Positions 8,297 to 17,687 are shown, numbered from the stretch's first letter. The stretch: DNA of 64,000 nucleotides from Hymenobacter gummosus (GCF_003970915.1 NZ_RXOF01000001.1:434001-498000); one strand, 5' to 3'. Numbers and translations are program-made. The notes: generated by a model not told the origin, from the letters alone.

Positions 8297-9910
8297 ATGA
8301 TCAATAAGCCCTGGAAGCTCTCGCTCCTCGCTGCTTTTTCGCTCGCCGGTCCGGCTGTGTTTGCTCAAAACCTGCCGGCCGCTCGCCAATCCATCGAACT
8401 GGAACGCTACAGCGAGGCCAAGCGCCAGCTGCTGCCCAACCAGTCGAATGCTGAAGCAGCGTATGAGTTGGGACGTCTGTACACGAAGCAGGAGAAAGCC
8501 GACTCGGCTGCCTACTTCTTCAACATGGCTTCGCGCGACACCAAGTTCCCGCTGGCCATGGTAGCCACGGGCCGCGCTCTGCTGGCTCAAGGCAAGAAAG
8601 CGGAAGCCGATGCGCAGTTTGACGCCGCCATCAAGGCTTCGAAAAGCAAGGATGCCAAGGTATTCGCCGCCATCGGTCAGGCTTACGCCGAGTCCGACAT
8701 CAAGGACAACCAGAAAGGCGTGGATGCCATCAATCAGGCCATCAAGCTGAACAAAAAGGATGATCCGACCTGGCTGGTATGGCTGGGCGACATCTACCAG
8801 AAGCGCGACAACGGCGGCGGCGACGCCATGAACGCCTACGACCGCGCCCTGGCGGCCGATGCCGGCTACACCCTGGCCTACTACCGCAAGGGCCAGCTGA
8901 ACGTTCGTTCGCGCAACGGTAACGAGGCGCTGACCAACTTCAACAAGGTCATCAACATGAACGCGAACTACGCTCCGGTGTACCGCGACATGGCTGAAAT
9001 GTACTACTACGGCAACCAGTACGACCAGGCCTCGCAGACGATGAAGAAGTACACGGATATGTCGGAGAAGACCCCGGCTACCCAGGCTACCTACGCGGCC
9101 TTCCTGTACCTCAATAAAAAATACCCCGAAGCTCTGACGCAGATTGACGAGGTGTTGGCCAAAGACCCCAACAACCTCACCATGAACCGTCTGCGCGCCT
9201 ACACGCTCTACGAAACCAATCAGAACGATCAGGCCGTAGCCGCCATTGACAAGTACATGAAGATGGCCCCGGCGGACAAGATCATCACCGAGGACTATGT
9301 GTACCAGGGCAAGATTCTGACCAAAGCCGGCCGCTCGGATGAAGGTATTGCCATCATCGAAAAGGCTATTGCCGCCGATCCGAAAAAGGCCGATGAGCTG
9401 ACGAACGACCTGGCTCAGGCCTACCTGATCAAGAAGGACTACCCGAAGGCCATTGCCACCATCAAGCGCAAGATGGGTGACAAGCCGCAGCTGGCCGACC
9501 AGGTTCGTCTGGCAACCATCTACAGCATGAACAAGCAGTACCCGCAGACCGATAGCCTGGCGAACATCGTAATTACGGCTCGTCCGACCTACATGCCGGC
9601 CTACCTGCTGCGCGCCCAGGCCAACTCGCTGCAAGACCCCGAAATCAAGCAGGGCTTGGCCAAGCCGCACTACGAGAAGTACATCGAAGTGGCCAAGGCT
9701 GACCCCGCCAAGAACAAGGAAGGTCTGGCCGAAGCCTACCGTTACCTGGGCTCGTATTACTCCATCAAGGGTGACAAGGCCCAAGCCCTGAGCAACTTCC
9801 AGCAGGCCGTGGCCGTGAAGCCGGAAGACACCCAGGCTGCCGATGCGGTGAAGCAGCTCAGCGCCCCCACCAAAACGGCCAGCAAAGCCGCTCCTACCAA
9901 GAAAAAGTAA
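8297..9910 (+). CDS. Exported tetratricopeptide-repeat protein
   Basis: 537 residues with a signal peptide (LSLLAAFSLAGPAVFA, about 8-23) and TPR repeats from about residue 30 to the end. Clear TPR-like helices include AAYELGRLYTKQEKADSAAYF, EALTNFNKVINMNANYAPVY and ALSNFQQAVAVKPEDTQA. The C-terminus is Lys/Ala-rich. Probably a periplasmic scaffold. It lies 57 bases after the PstS-like gene in the same direction and is likely co-transcribed with it. The ATG at 8297 starts the signal peptide; upstream in-frame starts would spoil it. Partner unknown. Confidence 0.85.
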   Translation: MINKPWKLSLLAAFSLAGPAVFAQNLPAARQSIELERYSEAKRQLLPNQSNAEAAYELGRLYTKQEKADSAAYFFNMASRDTKFPLAMVATGRALLAQGKKAEADAQFDAAIKASKSKDAKVFAAIGQAYAESDIKDNQKGVDAINQAIKLNKKDDPTWLVWLGDIYQKRDNGGGDAMNAYDRALAADAGYTLAYYRKGQLNVRSRNGNEALTNFNKVINMNANYAPVYRDMAEMYYYGNQYDQASQTMKKYTDMSEKTPATQATYAAFLYLNKKYPEALTQIDEVLAKDPNNLTMNRLRAYTLYETNQNDQAVAAIDKYMKMAPADKIITEDYVYQGKILTKAGRSDEGIAIIEKAIAADPKKADELTNDLAQAYLIKKDYPKAIATIKRKMGDKPQLADQVRLATIYSMNKQYPQTDSLANIVITARPTYMPAYLLRAQANSLQDPEIKQGLAKPHYEKYIEVAKADPAKNKEGLAEAYRYLGSYYSIKGDKAQALSNFQQAVAVKPEDTQAADAVKQLSAPTKTASKAAPTKKK

Positions 9911-9930
9911 GCTGAGCTTACTCCATATTG

Positions 9931-9966
9931 AAAAAGCCCGCTGCGTGCTGCAGCGGGCTTTTTTAT
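9931..9966. terminator. Bidirectional terminator between the TPR gene and rluD
   Basis: Perfect 14-bp stem (9931-9944 / 9950-9963) with A-runs on the left and T-runs on the right, placed between two convergent genes. It can serve both strands. Confidence 0.9.
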
Positions 9967-9985
9967 GCCCTTTATTGGCCAATGA

Positions 9986-11047
9986 CTAATGGGGCTGGGC
10001 TGCATATTTCTCCCAGCGCGCCAAAGCTTGCTGAAAATCCTCGGGTAACTCGGCCTCAAACTGCATCTGCTGCCCCGTCGACGGGTGCACGAAGCCCAGG
10101 GACTTGGCGTGCAGGGCCTGCCGCGGCATCACCTCGAAGGTGTTTTCCACGAAGCTTTTGTAGGAACCGGTGCGCTGCCCGTACAGAATCTTGTCGCCAC
10201 CGTAGGCCGCATCGGCGAAGAGTGGGTGGCCGATGTGCTTCATATGCGCCCGTATCTGGTGGGTGCGACCGGTTTCGAGGTTGCACTGCACCAACGCCAC
10301 CGGGCCGAAGCTCTGCAGCACTTTGTAGTGCGTCACGGCGTGCTTGCCATGCTCACTGCCTTCGGGGAATACGGTCATCAGCTTCCGGTCCTTGGGGTGC
10401 CGGCCGATGTTGCCGCGGATGGTACCGGTTTCCTCCTTGGGTGTGCCCCACACCAGCGCCAGGTAAGTCCGCTCAATGGTGTGGTAGAAGAACTGATTCG
10501 ACAGATGCGTCATAGCCCATTCCGTCTTGCCAATGACTAGCAGGCCGGAGGTGTCCTTGTCGATGCGGTGGATGAGGCCGGGGCGAATTTCGCCGTTGCG
10601 GCCGGTGGGCAGGTTCTGCAGGTGCCAGGCCAGCCCGTTGACCAGCGTGCCATTCCAGTTGCCGTAGGCGGGGTGCACCACCATGCCAGCGGGCTTGTTC
10701 ACCATCAGCAGCTGCTCGTCTTCGTAGCGAATGTCGAGGGCCATGGGCTCGGGCACCACCTTGCCTTCGCGCGGCGGCTCGGATAGCACCACCGTCACCA
10801 CGTCGCCGGCCTTCACTTTGTAGCTGGATTTGGCCGGCTTACCGTTCACCTGCACCGCTTCCGCCTCGATGCCCGCCTGCACCTTGGTGCGCGACACGTT
10901 GGGCAGGCGGTTGAGCAGGAATTTGTCGAGCCGCATGGGCTCCTGCCGCCCGTCGGCCTGAATGCGGTGGTGCTCGTACAGCTCGTCTTCTTCGGCGAGG
11001 CTGGAGGAGCCGTCGGGCAGCAGATCAGGGTCGAGTTCGTGCGTCAT
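9986..11047 (-). CDS. rluD: 23S rRNA pseudouridine synthase, RluD/RluA family
   Basis: 353 residues. An acidic N-terminal tail (1-30) is followed by an S4 RNA-binding domain (about 38-95, RLDKFLLNRLPNVSRTKVQAG) and the RluA-type catalytic domain with GLIHRIDKDTSGLLV, where Asp163 is the expected nucleophile. Further family marks are NKPAGMVVHPA and ETGRTHQIRAHMKHIGHPL. In bacteria RluD makes pseudouridines in helix 69 of 23S rRNA; the exact targets here are inferred. Convergent with the TPR gene. It is probably the last gene of the minus-strand envelope block but is separated from skp by a terminator. Confidence 0.9.
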   Translation of the reverse strand: MTHELDPDLLPDGSSSLAEEDELYEHHRIQADGRQEPMRLDKFLLNRLPNVSRTKVQAGIEAEAVQVNGKPAKSSYKVKAGDVVTVVLSEPPREGKVVPEPMALDIRYEDEQLLMVNKPAGMVVHPAYGNWNGTLVNGLAWHLQNLPTGRNGEIRPGLIHRIDKDTSGLLVIGKTEWAMTHLSNQFFYHTIERTYLALVWGTPKEETGTIRGNIGRHPKDRKLMTVFPEGSEHGKHAVTHYKVLQSFGPVALVQCNLETGRTHQIRAHMKHIGHPLFADAAYGGDKILYGQRTGSYKSFVENTFEVMPRQALHAKSLGFVHPSTGQQMQFEAELPEDFQQALARWEKYAAQPH

Positions 11048-11075
11048 GGCGGCGGGTACTGGGGCTCAAAAATAG

Positions 11076-11109
11076 GAAAGCCGGAACCTGCGGGCAGGTT
11101 CCGGCTTTC
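11076..11109 (-). terminator. Terminator downstream of the second skp gene
   Basis: Perfect 16-bp inverted repeat (11076-11091 / 11094-11109) with a very short loop. On the minus strand it is followed by CTATTTTTG. It closes the uppS-bamA-skp-skp unit. Confidence 0.8.
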
Positions 11110-11129
11110 GGGTATTGGTTAGAAGAGGC

Positions 11130-11798
11130 TTACTTCTTCTTCACTTTGGTTTTGCTGGGCGCAGAGGCAGCCGGAGTAGCGGCCGGAGCGGGCGTAGTGG
11201 TAGCGGGCTTGGCGGCCGGCGCGTTGTTCTGACCGGGCGTTACGCCCATTTCCTTCAGCACAAGGTCCGAAATGTCACCGTCCTTGGGGCCGTGCAGCAG
11301 GATGGGCGTGGTGCCGAACCCAGCGTCGGAGTTGAACACGTAGGTGTAGCCGTTCTTCTCCGATACGGCGTCGATGGTCTTCTGCAGCTTGTCGTACACC
11401 GGCTTCAGCAGGGTCTGCTGGCGCTGCTGCACCGACTGCTCGGCGCTCTGCTGAAACTCCTGGATGGAGTTCTGCAGGGTCTGCAGCTCTTTTTCCTTGT
11501 CGGCGCGGATAGCGTCGGGCGTGGTAGCCGGCAGGGCTTGGTAGACTTCGCCCTTCTTGCGGTAATCGGCAATTTTAGCATCCAGCTGATTCTTCAGCTG
11601 GGTGCTGTAGTCTTTCAGCTGCGACTCAATCTGCTTGCTCTCCGGCATCTGGCTGATAACGTAGTCTACGTTAGTGTAGCCAATTTTCAGGGGGCCAGCG
11701 TTGGTGGCCGGAGCAGTTTGGGCCAGGGCGGCGGGTGCGGCGGTCAGCGTCAGGGCCGCGGCGGCCAGCACGAGGCGAAACTTGCGGGTCAGGGTCAT
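11130..11798 (-). CDS. skp: OmpH/Skp-family periplasmic chaperone (second copy)
   Basis: 222 residues with a signal peptide (about 1-26, ending AALAQ). The mature start KIGYTNVDYVISQMPESKQIESQL is typical of Bacteroidota OmpH proteins. A long coiled coil (about 60-140) with many Gln and Lys forms the tentacle, and the C-terminus is a disordered Ala/Pro/Thr tail ending in KKK. Skp trimers hold unfolded outer-membrane proteins for delivery to BamA. Follows the first skp copy after 34 bases on the minus strand. Confidence 0.88.
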   Translation of the reverse strand: MTLTRKFRLVLAAAALTLTAAPAALAQTAPATNAGPLKIGYTNVDYVISQMPESKQIESQLKDYSTQLKNQLDAKIADYRKKGEVYQALPATTPDAIRADKEKELQTLQNSIQEFQQSAEQSVQQRQQTLLKPVYDKLQKTIDAVSEKNGYTYVFNSDAGFGTTPILLHGPKDGDISDLVLKEMGVTPGQNNAPAAKPATTTPAPAATPAASAPSKTKVKKK

Positions 11799-11832
11799 TG
11801 AGCGAAAAAGTCAGGGGGTTAGATGCACAAAG

Positions 11833-12510
11833 TTAATTATTCCGCGGAGTCGGCTTGGAGGTAGCCTTGCTCTTGGAGGCCGGAGCGGCTTTCGTCGCGG
11901 GGGCGTCGTCGCCAAATTCCGGGTCGGCGGGGGTTTGAGGCGGCGTTACGGTCTTCACAGCACCTTTCGGGCCAGGTTGGTTACGGTCCTCAGAAGCTAA
12001 ACCCAATTCTTCCAAGACAAATTCCGTGTAATCGTGCGCGGGGTTGGTATAGAGCATGGTCAAGTCGCCAGCTTTGTCGAACACAATAGCCAGCTGCTTT
12101 TTCTTGGCCACCTTTTCCACCGCCTCGAACACTTGGTCCTGGATGGGCTTGGTTAGTTCCTGCCGCTTTTTGAACAGTAGCCCCTCGTAGCCGAACACCC
12201 GGTTCTGGTAGGCCTTGGCGTCCTGCTCCTTTTTCAGAATCTCGTCCTGCCGCTTCTTCTTCATCGGCTCCGTCAGCAGCACTTCCTCGGCCTGATAGGT
12301 GCGGTAGAGCCGGTCAATATCCTTCTTCTGCGCTTCTACTTCCTTCTGCCAGGTCTGCGACGCGGTGTTCAGCTCCTGCTGGGCCTGGGCGTAGGCCGGC
12401 ATCTTAGTCATGATGAACTCCGTGTCGACGTAGCCGAACTTCTGGGCCCGTGCCAGCACGGGCAGCAACGCCAGCCACAGCACGGGCAGCGCAAACAATA
12501 GTCGTTTCAT
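11833..12510 (-). CDS. skp: OmpH/Skp-family periplasmic chaperone (first copy)
   Basis: 225 residues. The signal peptide ends around LARAQ, then KFGYVDTEFIMTKMPAYAQAQQEL and a long Lys/Gln-rich coiled coil (about 45-130). The tail after about residue 180 is Pro/Ala/Lys-rich and likely disordered. It lies directly between bamA (36 bases upstream) and the second skp copy, the usual Bacteroidota bamA-ompH-ompH order. Two copies may form mixed trimers (inference). Confidence 0.9.
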   Translation of the reverse strand: MKRLLFALPVLWLALLPVLARAQKFGYVDTEFIMTKMPAYAQAQQELNTASQTWQKEVEAQKKDIDRLYRTYQAEEVLLTEPMKKKRQDEILKKEQDAKAYQNRVFGYEGLLFKKRQELTKPIQDQVFEAVEKVAKKKQLAIVFDKAGDLTMLYTNPAHDYTEFVLEELGLASEDRNQPGPKGAVKTVTPPQTPADPEFGDDAPATKAAPASKSKATSKPTPRNN

Positions 12511-12546
12511 ATGCTACTGAACGCCGGCCCCCGGCTGTTTGGTGCC

Positions 12547-15159
12547 TTAGCGGATCTGCTGACCAATGATGAAGTGGAACTTGCTCTTGTCCTGCCGGTC
12601 GGAGGTGCCGAGCGGAATCGGCACGTTGTCGAAGCCGTAGCCGTAGTCGAAGCCGAGCAGACCGAAGGCCGACATAAAGATACGCGCGCCCACGCCCGCC
12701 GAACGGTACAGCTTGAAGGGGTTGTACTGGTTGTAGTTGTCGAAGGAGTTACCCGCTTCGGCGAAGCCCAGCACGTACACCGTGGCGGCCGGGTTGAGCG
12801 ACACCGGGTAGCGCAGCTCCATCACGTACTTGTTGTAGGCAATGCCGCCGCTTTCGTTCTGCCGCGCCGTCGGAATGGCGAAGGCGTCGTTCGGGTCGTC
12901 GTAGCCGCGCAGACCCACAAATTCGGTGCCCACCAGGAAGTTGGACGCCCCGCCGAAGCCCAGACCGGCGCCGCCGAGCTTGAAGCGTTCAAACGGCCCG
13001 TAGGCGCGGGTCTTGTTGTAGCGGCCGATGAAGCCGAAGTGGGCGCGGGTGTTCAGCACGAACTTCGAGCCCAGCGGCGTAAACCACGAGGCGTCGAACA
13101 TCCACTTGTGGAACTCCACCCACTCGTTCACGTCCGGGTGCGAGCCTTTGAAGATGGAGTAGGGCGGCGTCAGGTTCAACGACAAGGACAGGGCCGAGCC
13201 ACGCCGCGTGAACGTGGGGTTGTCGGTGCTGTTGCGCGCCAGCGTGGTGTTGAAGGTAATGTTGTTGGCGTTGCCGGTGCTGAAGCCGCTGAAGTACGGA
13301 TAGTCCTTCAGCTTGTACTGGCTGATCGACAAGCTGTTGCTCAGCGTGAAGTAGTCGTCCGGCCAGCGCAGGCGGCGGCCCAGGCCCACCGAGGCGCTGT
13401 TCACCTTGATGAAGCTGCCGTTGCGGATGGACGCCGCGTCGAAAGCGCCCGAAGTGGAGTAGCGCTGAATGCTCTTGTTCAGGGTCACCGTCAGCGAGTT
13501 GGGCTTACGCCCGCCCAGCCAGGGCTCCGTAAACGACAGGGAGTACGACTGGTACTGCAGCCCGTTGGCCTGAATGTTCAGGGCTAGGCGCTGCCCGTCG
13601 CCGCCGGGAACGGGGCGCCAGTTGTGGAAGTCCTTGGCCTTGCGCAGCGAGAAGTTGTTGAACACCAGGCCCACCGTGCCGATGAAGCCGGCGTAGCCAC
13701 CCCAGCCGCCCGACAGCGTAATCTGGTCCGAGGGCTTTTCCGATACGGTGTAGTTGATGTCCACCGTCCCGTCGGCCGGGTTCGGCACCGGGTTCAGGCC
13801 CACCTTTTCCGGGTCGAAGTAGCCCAGCGAGGCAATTTCGCGCTGGGAGCGGATCAGCAGTTCGCGGTTGAACTTGTCGCCCGGCAGGGTGCGCAGTTCG
13901 CGGCGGATTACGTGGTCCGAAGTCTTGGTATTGCCGGCGATGTTGACCTCCTTAATGCGGGCCTGCACGCCCTCGGAGATGCGCATCTCGATGTCAATCG
14001 AGTCGCCCTCCACGCGGGTTTCCACCGGGTCGATGGAGAAGAACAGGTAGCCGTCGTTCATGTAGAGCGACGTCACATCCTGGCCCGTGGGGTTATAGTT
14101 CAGGCGCTTGTCCAGCGACTCTTTGCTGTACGTGTCGCCCTTCTTGATGCCCAGGACCGACGACAGCGTGCGGTCGTCGTACAGGTAGTTCCCGTTCCAG
14201 GCCACGTTGCGGAAGTAGTACTTCGGTCCTTCGTCCACGTGCAGGCGCAACACAAGCTTGTCGGCTTCGCGCTCCGTTACCTTGTGAATGCCGAATTTGC
14301 CGTCCTTCTTCCCGATAAAGCGCCGCGTGTGCTCCGACTGCACCGTTATCAGCGAGTCGCTGGTAATGATGGCGTCGCGGTAGCCCTGGGCGTTGTAGTA
14401 GTCGATGACCTTCTGCTTGTCGGCCTCGAACTCGGTTTTGTTGAACTTGCCGGAGTTGAGGAACTTGTAAGCCTTCTTCTCCTTGGTCTTCTTCATCTGC
14501 CCCTTCAGCTTGCCATCCTTGATGGCCTCGTTGCCGATAAAGCTGATGTCCGAGATGCGCACCTTGTCGCCCTTGTTCACGTCGATGACCAGCTCCACGC
14601 TGTTGGGCAAGGACGAATCCGGCTCCTGCGTGATGTTAACCTTCACGTTCATGAAGCCCTTGTCGACGTAGAACTTCCGCACCGCCTGCTTCGTATTGCT
14701 GAGCAGTGCGTCCGTTACCACTTTGCCGCGCACAATCTTGATCTTGTTGCGCAGCTCGTCGGCCTGGGTCTTGTTGATGCTGGTGAAGTAGATTTTCGAC
14801 AGGCGCGGCCGCTCCTTCAGCTGGAAGTCCAGGAATACGCGGTTGCCCTCGATACGCTCCACCGCCACGCTCACGTCACCCAGAATGCCCTGGTCCCAGA
14901 GCCGGCGAATGGCGCGGCCGATTTCCTCACCGGGCAGCGAAATAGGGTCCCCGACCTTCAGGCCGGTCAGGCCAATGATGGTATTGGGGTCGAGGTAGCG
15001 GATGCCGCTGATGGTAATACCACCGACTTCGTAACGCTGCGGCTCCTGGCCCTGGGCACCGGCAGCCGGCACGTTCTGGGCGTGGATGGTACCAGCCGTC
15101 AGCCCCAGCAGCAGCCCCGTCAGCATAGCGCCGCGGAGCCGGGGGAAAAAAGAACTCAT
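12547..15159 (-). CDS. bamA: Outer-membrane protein assembly factor BamA (Omp85)
   Basis: 870 residues. The signal peptide (about 1-27) is followed by five POTRA domains (about 42-460); recognisable starts include ISGIRYLDPNTI, ISDISFIGNEAIKDGKL, and IKEVNIAGNTKTSDHVIRRE in the last POTRA. The C-terminal Omp85 barrel has LSGGWGGYAGFIGTVGLVF, FTEPWLGGRKPNSL and the lid-loop segment GLRGYDDPND. It inserts beta-barrel proteins into the outer membrane. It sits 10 bases after uppS and directly before two skp chaperone genes. Confidence 0.95.
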   Translation of the reverse strand: MSSFFPRLRGAMLTGLLLGLTAGTIHAQNVPAAGAQGQEPQRYEVGGITISGIRYLDPNTIIGLTGLKVGDPISLPGEEIGRAIRRLWDQGILGDVSVAVERIEGNRVFLDFQLKERPRLSKIYFTSINKTQADELRNKIKIVRGKVVTDALLSNTKQAVRKFYVDKGFMNVKVNITQEPDSSLPNSVELVIDVNKGDKVRISDISFIGNEAIKDGKLKGQMKKTKEKKAYKFLNSGKFNKTEFEADKQKVIDYYNAQGYRDAIITSDSLITVQSEHTRRFIGKKDGKFGIHKVTEREADKLVLRLHVDEGPKYYFRNVAWNGNYLYDDRTLSSVLGIKKGDTYSKESLDKRLNYNPTGQDVTSLYMNDGYLFFSIDPVETRVEGDSIDIEMRISEGVQARIKEVNIAGNTKTSDHVIRRELRTLPGDKFNRELLIRSQREIASLGYFDPEKVGLNPVPNPADGTVDINYTVSEKPSDQITLSGGWGGYAGFIGTVGLVFNNFSLRKAKDFHNWRPVPGGDGQRLALNIQANGLQYQSYSLSFTEPWLGGRKPNSLTVTLNKSIQRYSTSGAFDAASIRNGSFIKVNSASVGLGRRLRWPDDYFTLSNSLSISQYKLKDYPYFSGFSTGNANNITFNTTLARNSTDNPTFTRRGSALSLSLNLTPPYSIFKGSHPDVNEWVEFHKWMFDASWFTPLGSKFVLNTRAHFGFIGRYNKTRAYGPFERFKLGGAGLGFGGASNFLVGTEFVGLRGYDDPNDAFAIPTARQNESGGIAYNKYVMELRYPVSLNPAATVYVLGFAEAGNSFDNYNQYNPFKLYRSAGVGARIFMSAFGLLGFDYGYGFDNVPIPLGTSDRQDKSKFHFIIGQQIR

Positions 15160-15169
15160 CGAAAAAAAC

Positions 15170-15916
15170 TTACGAAACGGTCAGTTGCTCACTGGTCTTG
15201 CCGAAGCGTCTTTCCCGGCTTTGGTAAGCCAGGATAGCCTCGTAGAAATGCTCCCGCCGGAAATCCGGCCACAGCAAATCGGTAATATACAGCTCGGTGT
15301 AAGCCAGTTGCCACAGCAGAAAATTGCTGATGCGCTGCTCTCCGCTGGTCCGGATCAACAGCTCCGGATCGGGCATGCCCGCCGTCGACAGGTAACCCGC
15401 CAGTACGTCCTCCCCTACGCTGCCGGCCTCCACTTTGCCCGCCGCCACGTCCAGGGCCAGCTGTCGGGCGGCCTGGGCCAGGTCCCAACGGCCGCTGTAG
15501 CTCAACGCCAGTACCAAGGTGGTGCGGGTGCCACCGGCCGTCAGCTCCATGGCTTCCGCCAGCTCCCGCTGGCACGAAGCCGGCAGCTGGCTAGTGTCGC
15601 CAATGGCCTGCAGCCGAATATTGTTCTTGAGCAACGTAGGCGTTTCCTGCCGGATGGTATGCACCAGCAGCTGCATCAAGGCCATAACCTCGTGCGTGGG
15701 CCGGCCCCAGTTTTCCGTCGAGAAGGCGTAGAGCGTCAGGTACTGCACCCCAAGCTCGGCAGCAGCCTCTACCGTGTCGCGAACAGCGGTAATGGCGCTT
15801 TGGTGCCCGAAGATGCGCAGGCCCCCACGTTTCTTGGCCCACCGGCCGTTTCCGTCCATAATGACGGCAACGTGAGCGGGGATGCGGGCAGGGTCAATAG
15901 CGGTGCGGGCGGACAT
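15170..15916 (-). CDS. uppS: Isoprenyl transferase (undecaprenyl diphosphate synthase)
   Basis: 248 residues, normal length. A cis-prenyltransferase that condenses IPP onto FPP to make the C55 lipid carrier for peptidoglycan and O-antigen. VAVIMDGNGRWAKKRG carries the catalytic Asp (about residue 21). Further family motifs are LTLYAFSTENWGRP, LSYSGRWDL, and the C-terminal DPELLIRTSGEQRISNFLLW followed by AYTELYIT. First gene of the uppS-bamA-skp-skp unit. Confidence 0.95.
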   Translation of the reverse strand: MSARTAIDPARIPAHVAVIMDGNGRWAKKRGGLRIFGHQSAITAVRDTVEAAAELGVQYLTLYAFSTENWGRPTHEVMALMQLLVHTIRQETPTLLKNNIRLQAIGDTSQLPASCQRELAEAMELTAGGTRTTLVLALSYSGRWDLAQAARQLALDVAAGKVEAGSVGEDVLAGYLSTAGMPDPELLIRTSGEQRISNFLLWQLAYTELYITDLLWPDFRREHFYEAILAYQSRERRFGKTSEQLTVS

Positions 15917-15983
15917 GCGAACTGTTTGCGTAAAAGAGGCCGCAAGTTACGCAAATGGTTGCACACGCCCGGATGTGAGTGCG

Positions 15984-16727
15984 TTAGCGCAGCAGTTTTG
16001 GGTCCGCCTTGTAAGGGTCCGGGCAGTTGATTTTATAGAACGTATAAGAGACGCTCAAGCCCGTGTAGTAGTACCAGTCCTGGTCAAAGCGGTTGGCAAA
16101 GGCCGGGCTCTGATCCTTCACGTGGTCAATCAGATCGGTAAATGCCTTACGGGCGCCGGTTTCCAGGCCCAGGTTCCAGTGCCGCGACAGGGCCAGCTTT
16201 AACCCCACGCCCGCCGGGACGGCAATGCCCAGGGTATTCTCGTTTTTGGTGAAGCCGGTTTGGGCCCCGGTGGTTTCGGTAAAGGCCATAAACCCCGCCA
16301 TCCCTACGAACACGTAGGGCGTCAGGTGAATTTTGTCGCGGCGGTTGTGATAGTCGAAGAAGTTATACTCCAGCGTGCCGGCCAAATCAAGCAAGGAGCC
16401 TTTCATGCTGGCCTGCCGGTAAGCGGGCAACGGCAATTGGTTGCCGCTTTCCCCTTTCACATCCGTATCGTTGGCCCGCAGCAAGCCATAAGTCACGGTG
16501 CCGCGCAGCGTCACGGGTGCCGAAATATCCTTCCGGTAAAAGGCCGATACGGCCGGGCGGTTGTTTAGCACCCGGTACTCAGGGGCCAGTTCGCCTTTGT
16601 AATTAAGCGCGCCCAAGCCGAGGCCGACTTCGCTGGTGTTTTGTGCGGCTGCCTGGTGGGCAAAAAAAACGCTCCCTGCTTGCACGGAGCAAACAAGGAG
16701 CGTTTTGAAGAGAAGTTGCTTGGTCAT
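15984..16727 (-). CDS. DUF6089-type outer-membrane beta-barrel protein
   Basis: 247 residues. Signal peptide with cleavage after HQAAA. The mature protein has alternating aromatic/hydrophobic strands starting SEVGLGLGALNYKGELAPEY, which is the characteristic start of the DUF6089 family found before uppS in Bacteroidota. Later strands include GVGLKLALSRHWNLGLETGA and YYYTGLSVSYTFYKINCPDPY. Probably a small eight-stranded barrel; role unknown. Paralogue of the next upstream gene. Confidence 0.8.
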   Translation of the reverse strand: MTKQLLFKTLLVCSVQAGSVFFAHQAAAQNTSEVGLGLGALNYKGELAPEYRVLNNRPAVSAFYRKDISAPVTLRGTVTYGLLRANDTDVKGESGNQLPLPAYRQASMKGSLLDLAGTLEYNFFDYHNRRDKIHLTPYVFVGMAGFMAFTETTGAQTGFTKNENTLGIAVPAGVGLKLALSRHWNLGLETGARKAFTDLIDHVKDQSPAFANRFDQDWYYYTGLSVSYTFYKINCPDPYKADPKLLR

Positions 16728-16740
16728 CAGGTGAAGGCTG

Positions 16741-16758
16741 CGTTGGCGGCAGCCAACG
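16741..16758. repeat. Short hairpin between the two DUF6089 genes
   Basis: 7-bp stem (16741-16747 / 16752-16758) with a GGCA loop in the 36-base gap between the genes. There is no T-run, so it is more likely an mRNA-processing or stability hairpin than a terminator. Confidence 0.35.
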
Positions 16759-16763
16759 ACTGA

Positions 16764-17687
16764 TTAACGGAATTTGGGGCTCTTGATGCGGGGAGCGAGG
16801 ATGTAGTTCAGCGTAAGACCCGTAACGATGTACCAGTCTTTTTCATTGCTCTTGCCGCGCATGCTGCCAGCATTATCGAAGCCAGCGAATTCGCCGCTAC
16901 GGCTGCGGGTGATGCCGCGGCCAAAATAATTGGCAGCGTCGCCCTGCAGTTGGGACGGATCGGCGTAGTTGCCGCTCACGTCGTCAAGATAGTCGGTAAA
17001 AGTTTTGCGCCAGCCAATTTCCAGGCCCAGGTCAAAGCTTTTGTTGAGTTTGTAGCGTACGCCACCGCCGAAGGGGATAGAAACCTGCCACAGACCGTAG
17101 GTGCCTTCGCCGTTCAGGCGTTGACCTTCCGTGCCCAGGGGCTGCAGCGCGATGTAATCACCCGAGTTCAGGCTAGCCGGGGCGGGCGTGCCATCGGGGC
17201 CAACCAGCCCTTTGGGGTTGTGGTGGAATACGGCCACACCAGCGAATACGTAAGGAACGAAGTCCGGGCGCTTCAGGTAGTTGTTGCGGTTTTCGATCAG
17301 GTCGAACACCCCTACGGCCGACAGCTCGATGATGTCGTTGCGGAAGCTCATGTTCCGGTTGTAGCGGAATTTGGCGTCCACGTCGGTGTCGTCAGCAGCT
17401 TTGAAGTCGTCGCCGGTGATGCGGCCGTACGAGAGAGCAGCGCGGGCCGAAATCCGCGGAGCAAAGCGGCGGGTGAAGCTTACGCCGACATTGGGGCGCG
17501 TAGCGGCAAAACGCAGGCTGGTGATGCTGGGCTTGGGAACGACGTCGCCAAAATAGTTCATGGCGTTCAGCGTCAGACCAACGGAGTTGTACTGCTTCCG
17601 CTTGCTGAACTGCTGCGCACTCGCCTGGTTGGCTACTAGCACCAACGCCAGTACCAGCATCAGGGTGAGGGTCAAGAGTTTCTTCAT
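16764..17687 (-). CDS. DUF6089-type outer-membrane beta-barrel protein (paralogue)
   Basis: 307 residues. Signal peptide KKLLTLTLMLVLALVLVANQASA. The mature N-terminus FSKRKQYNSVGLTLNAMNYFGDVVP parallels the neighbouring DUF6089 protein. Barrel-like strands follow, with GGGVRYKLNKSFDLGLEIGW and a terminal WYIVTGLTLNYILAPRIKSP. I used the ATG at 17687; a TTG at 17699 is also open. A TACTTTTG -7 box lies 73 bases upstream of the start. Function unknown; the pair probably arose by duplication. Confidence 0.8.
   Translation of the reverse strand: MKKLLTLTLMLVLALVLVANQASAQQFSKRKQYNSVGLTLNAMNYFGDVVPKPSITSLRFAATRPNVGVSFTRRFAPRISARAALSYGRITGDDFKAADDTDVDAKFRYNRNMSFRNDIIELSAVGVFDLIENRNNYLKRPDFVPYVFAGVAVFHHNPKGLVGPDGTPAPASLNSGDYIALQPLGTEGQRLNGEGTYGLWQVSIPFGGGVRYKLNKSFDLGLEIGWRKTFTDYLDDVSGNYADPSQLQGDAANYFGRGITRSRSGEFAGFDNAGSMRGKSNEKDWYIVTGLTLNYILAPRIKSPKFR

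Noticed and set aside
13624-15237. Long plus-strand ORF opposite bamA
   Set aside because: Antisense shadow of BamA; no signal, domain or ribosome site, and the coding signal is clearly on the minus strand.
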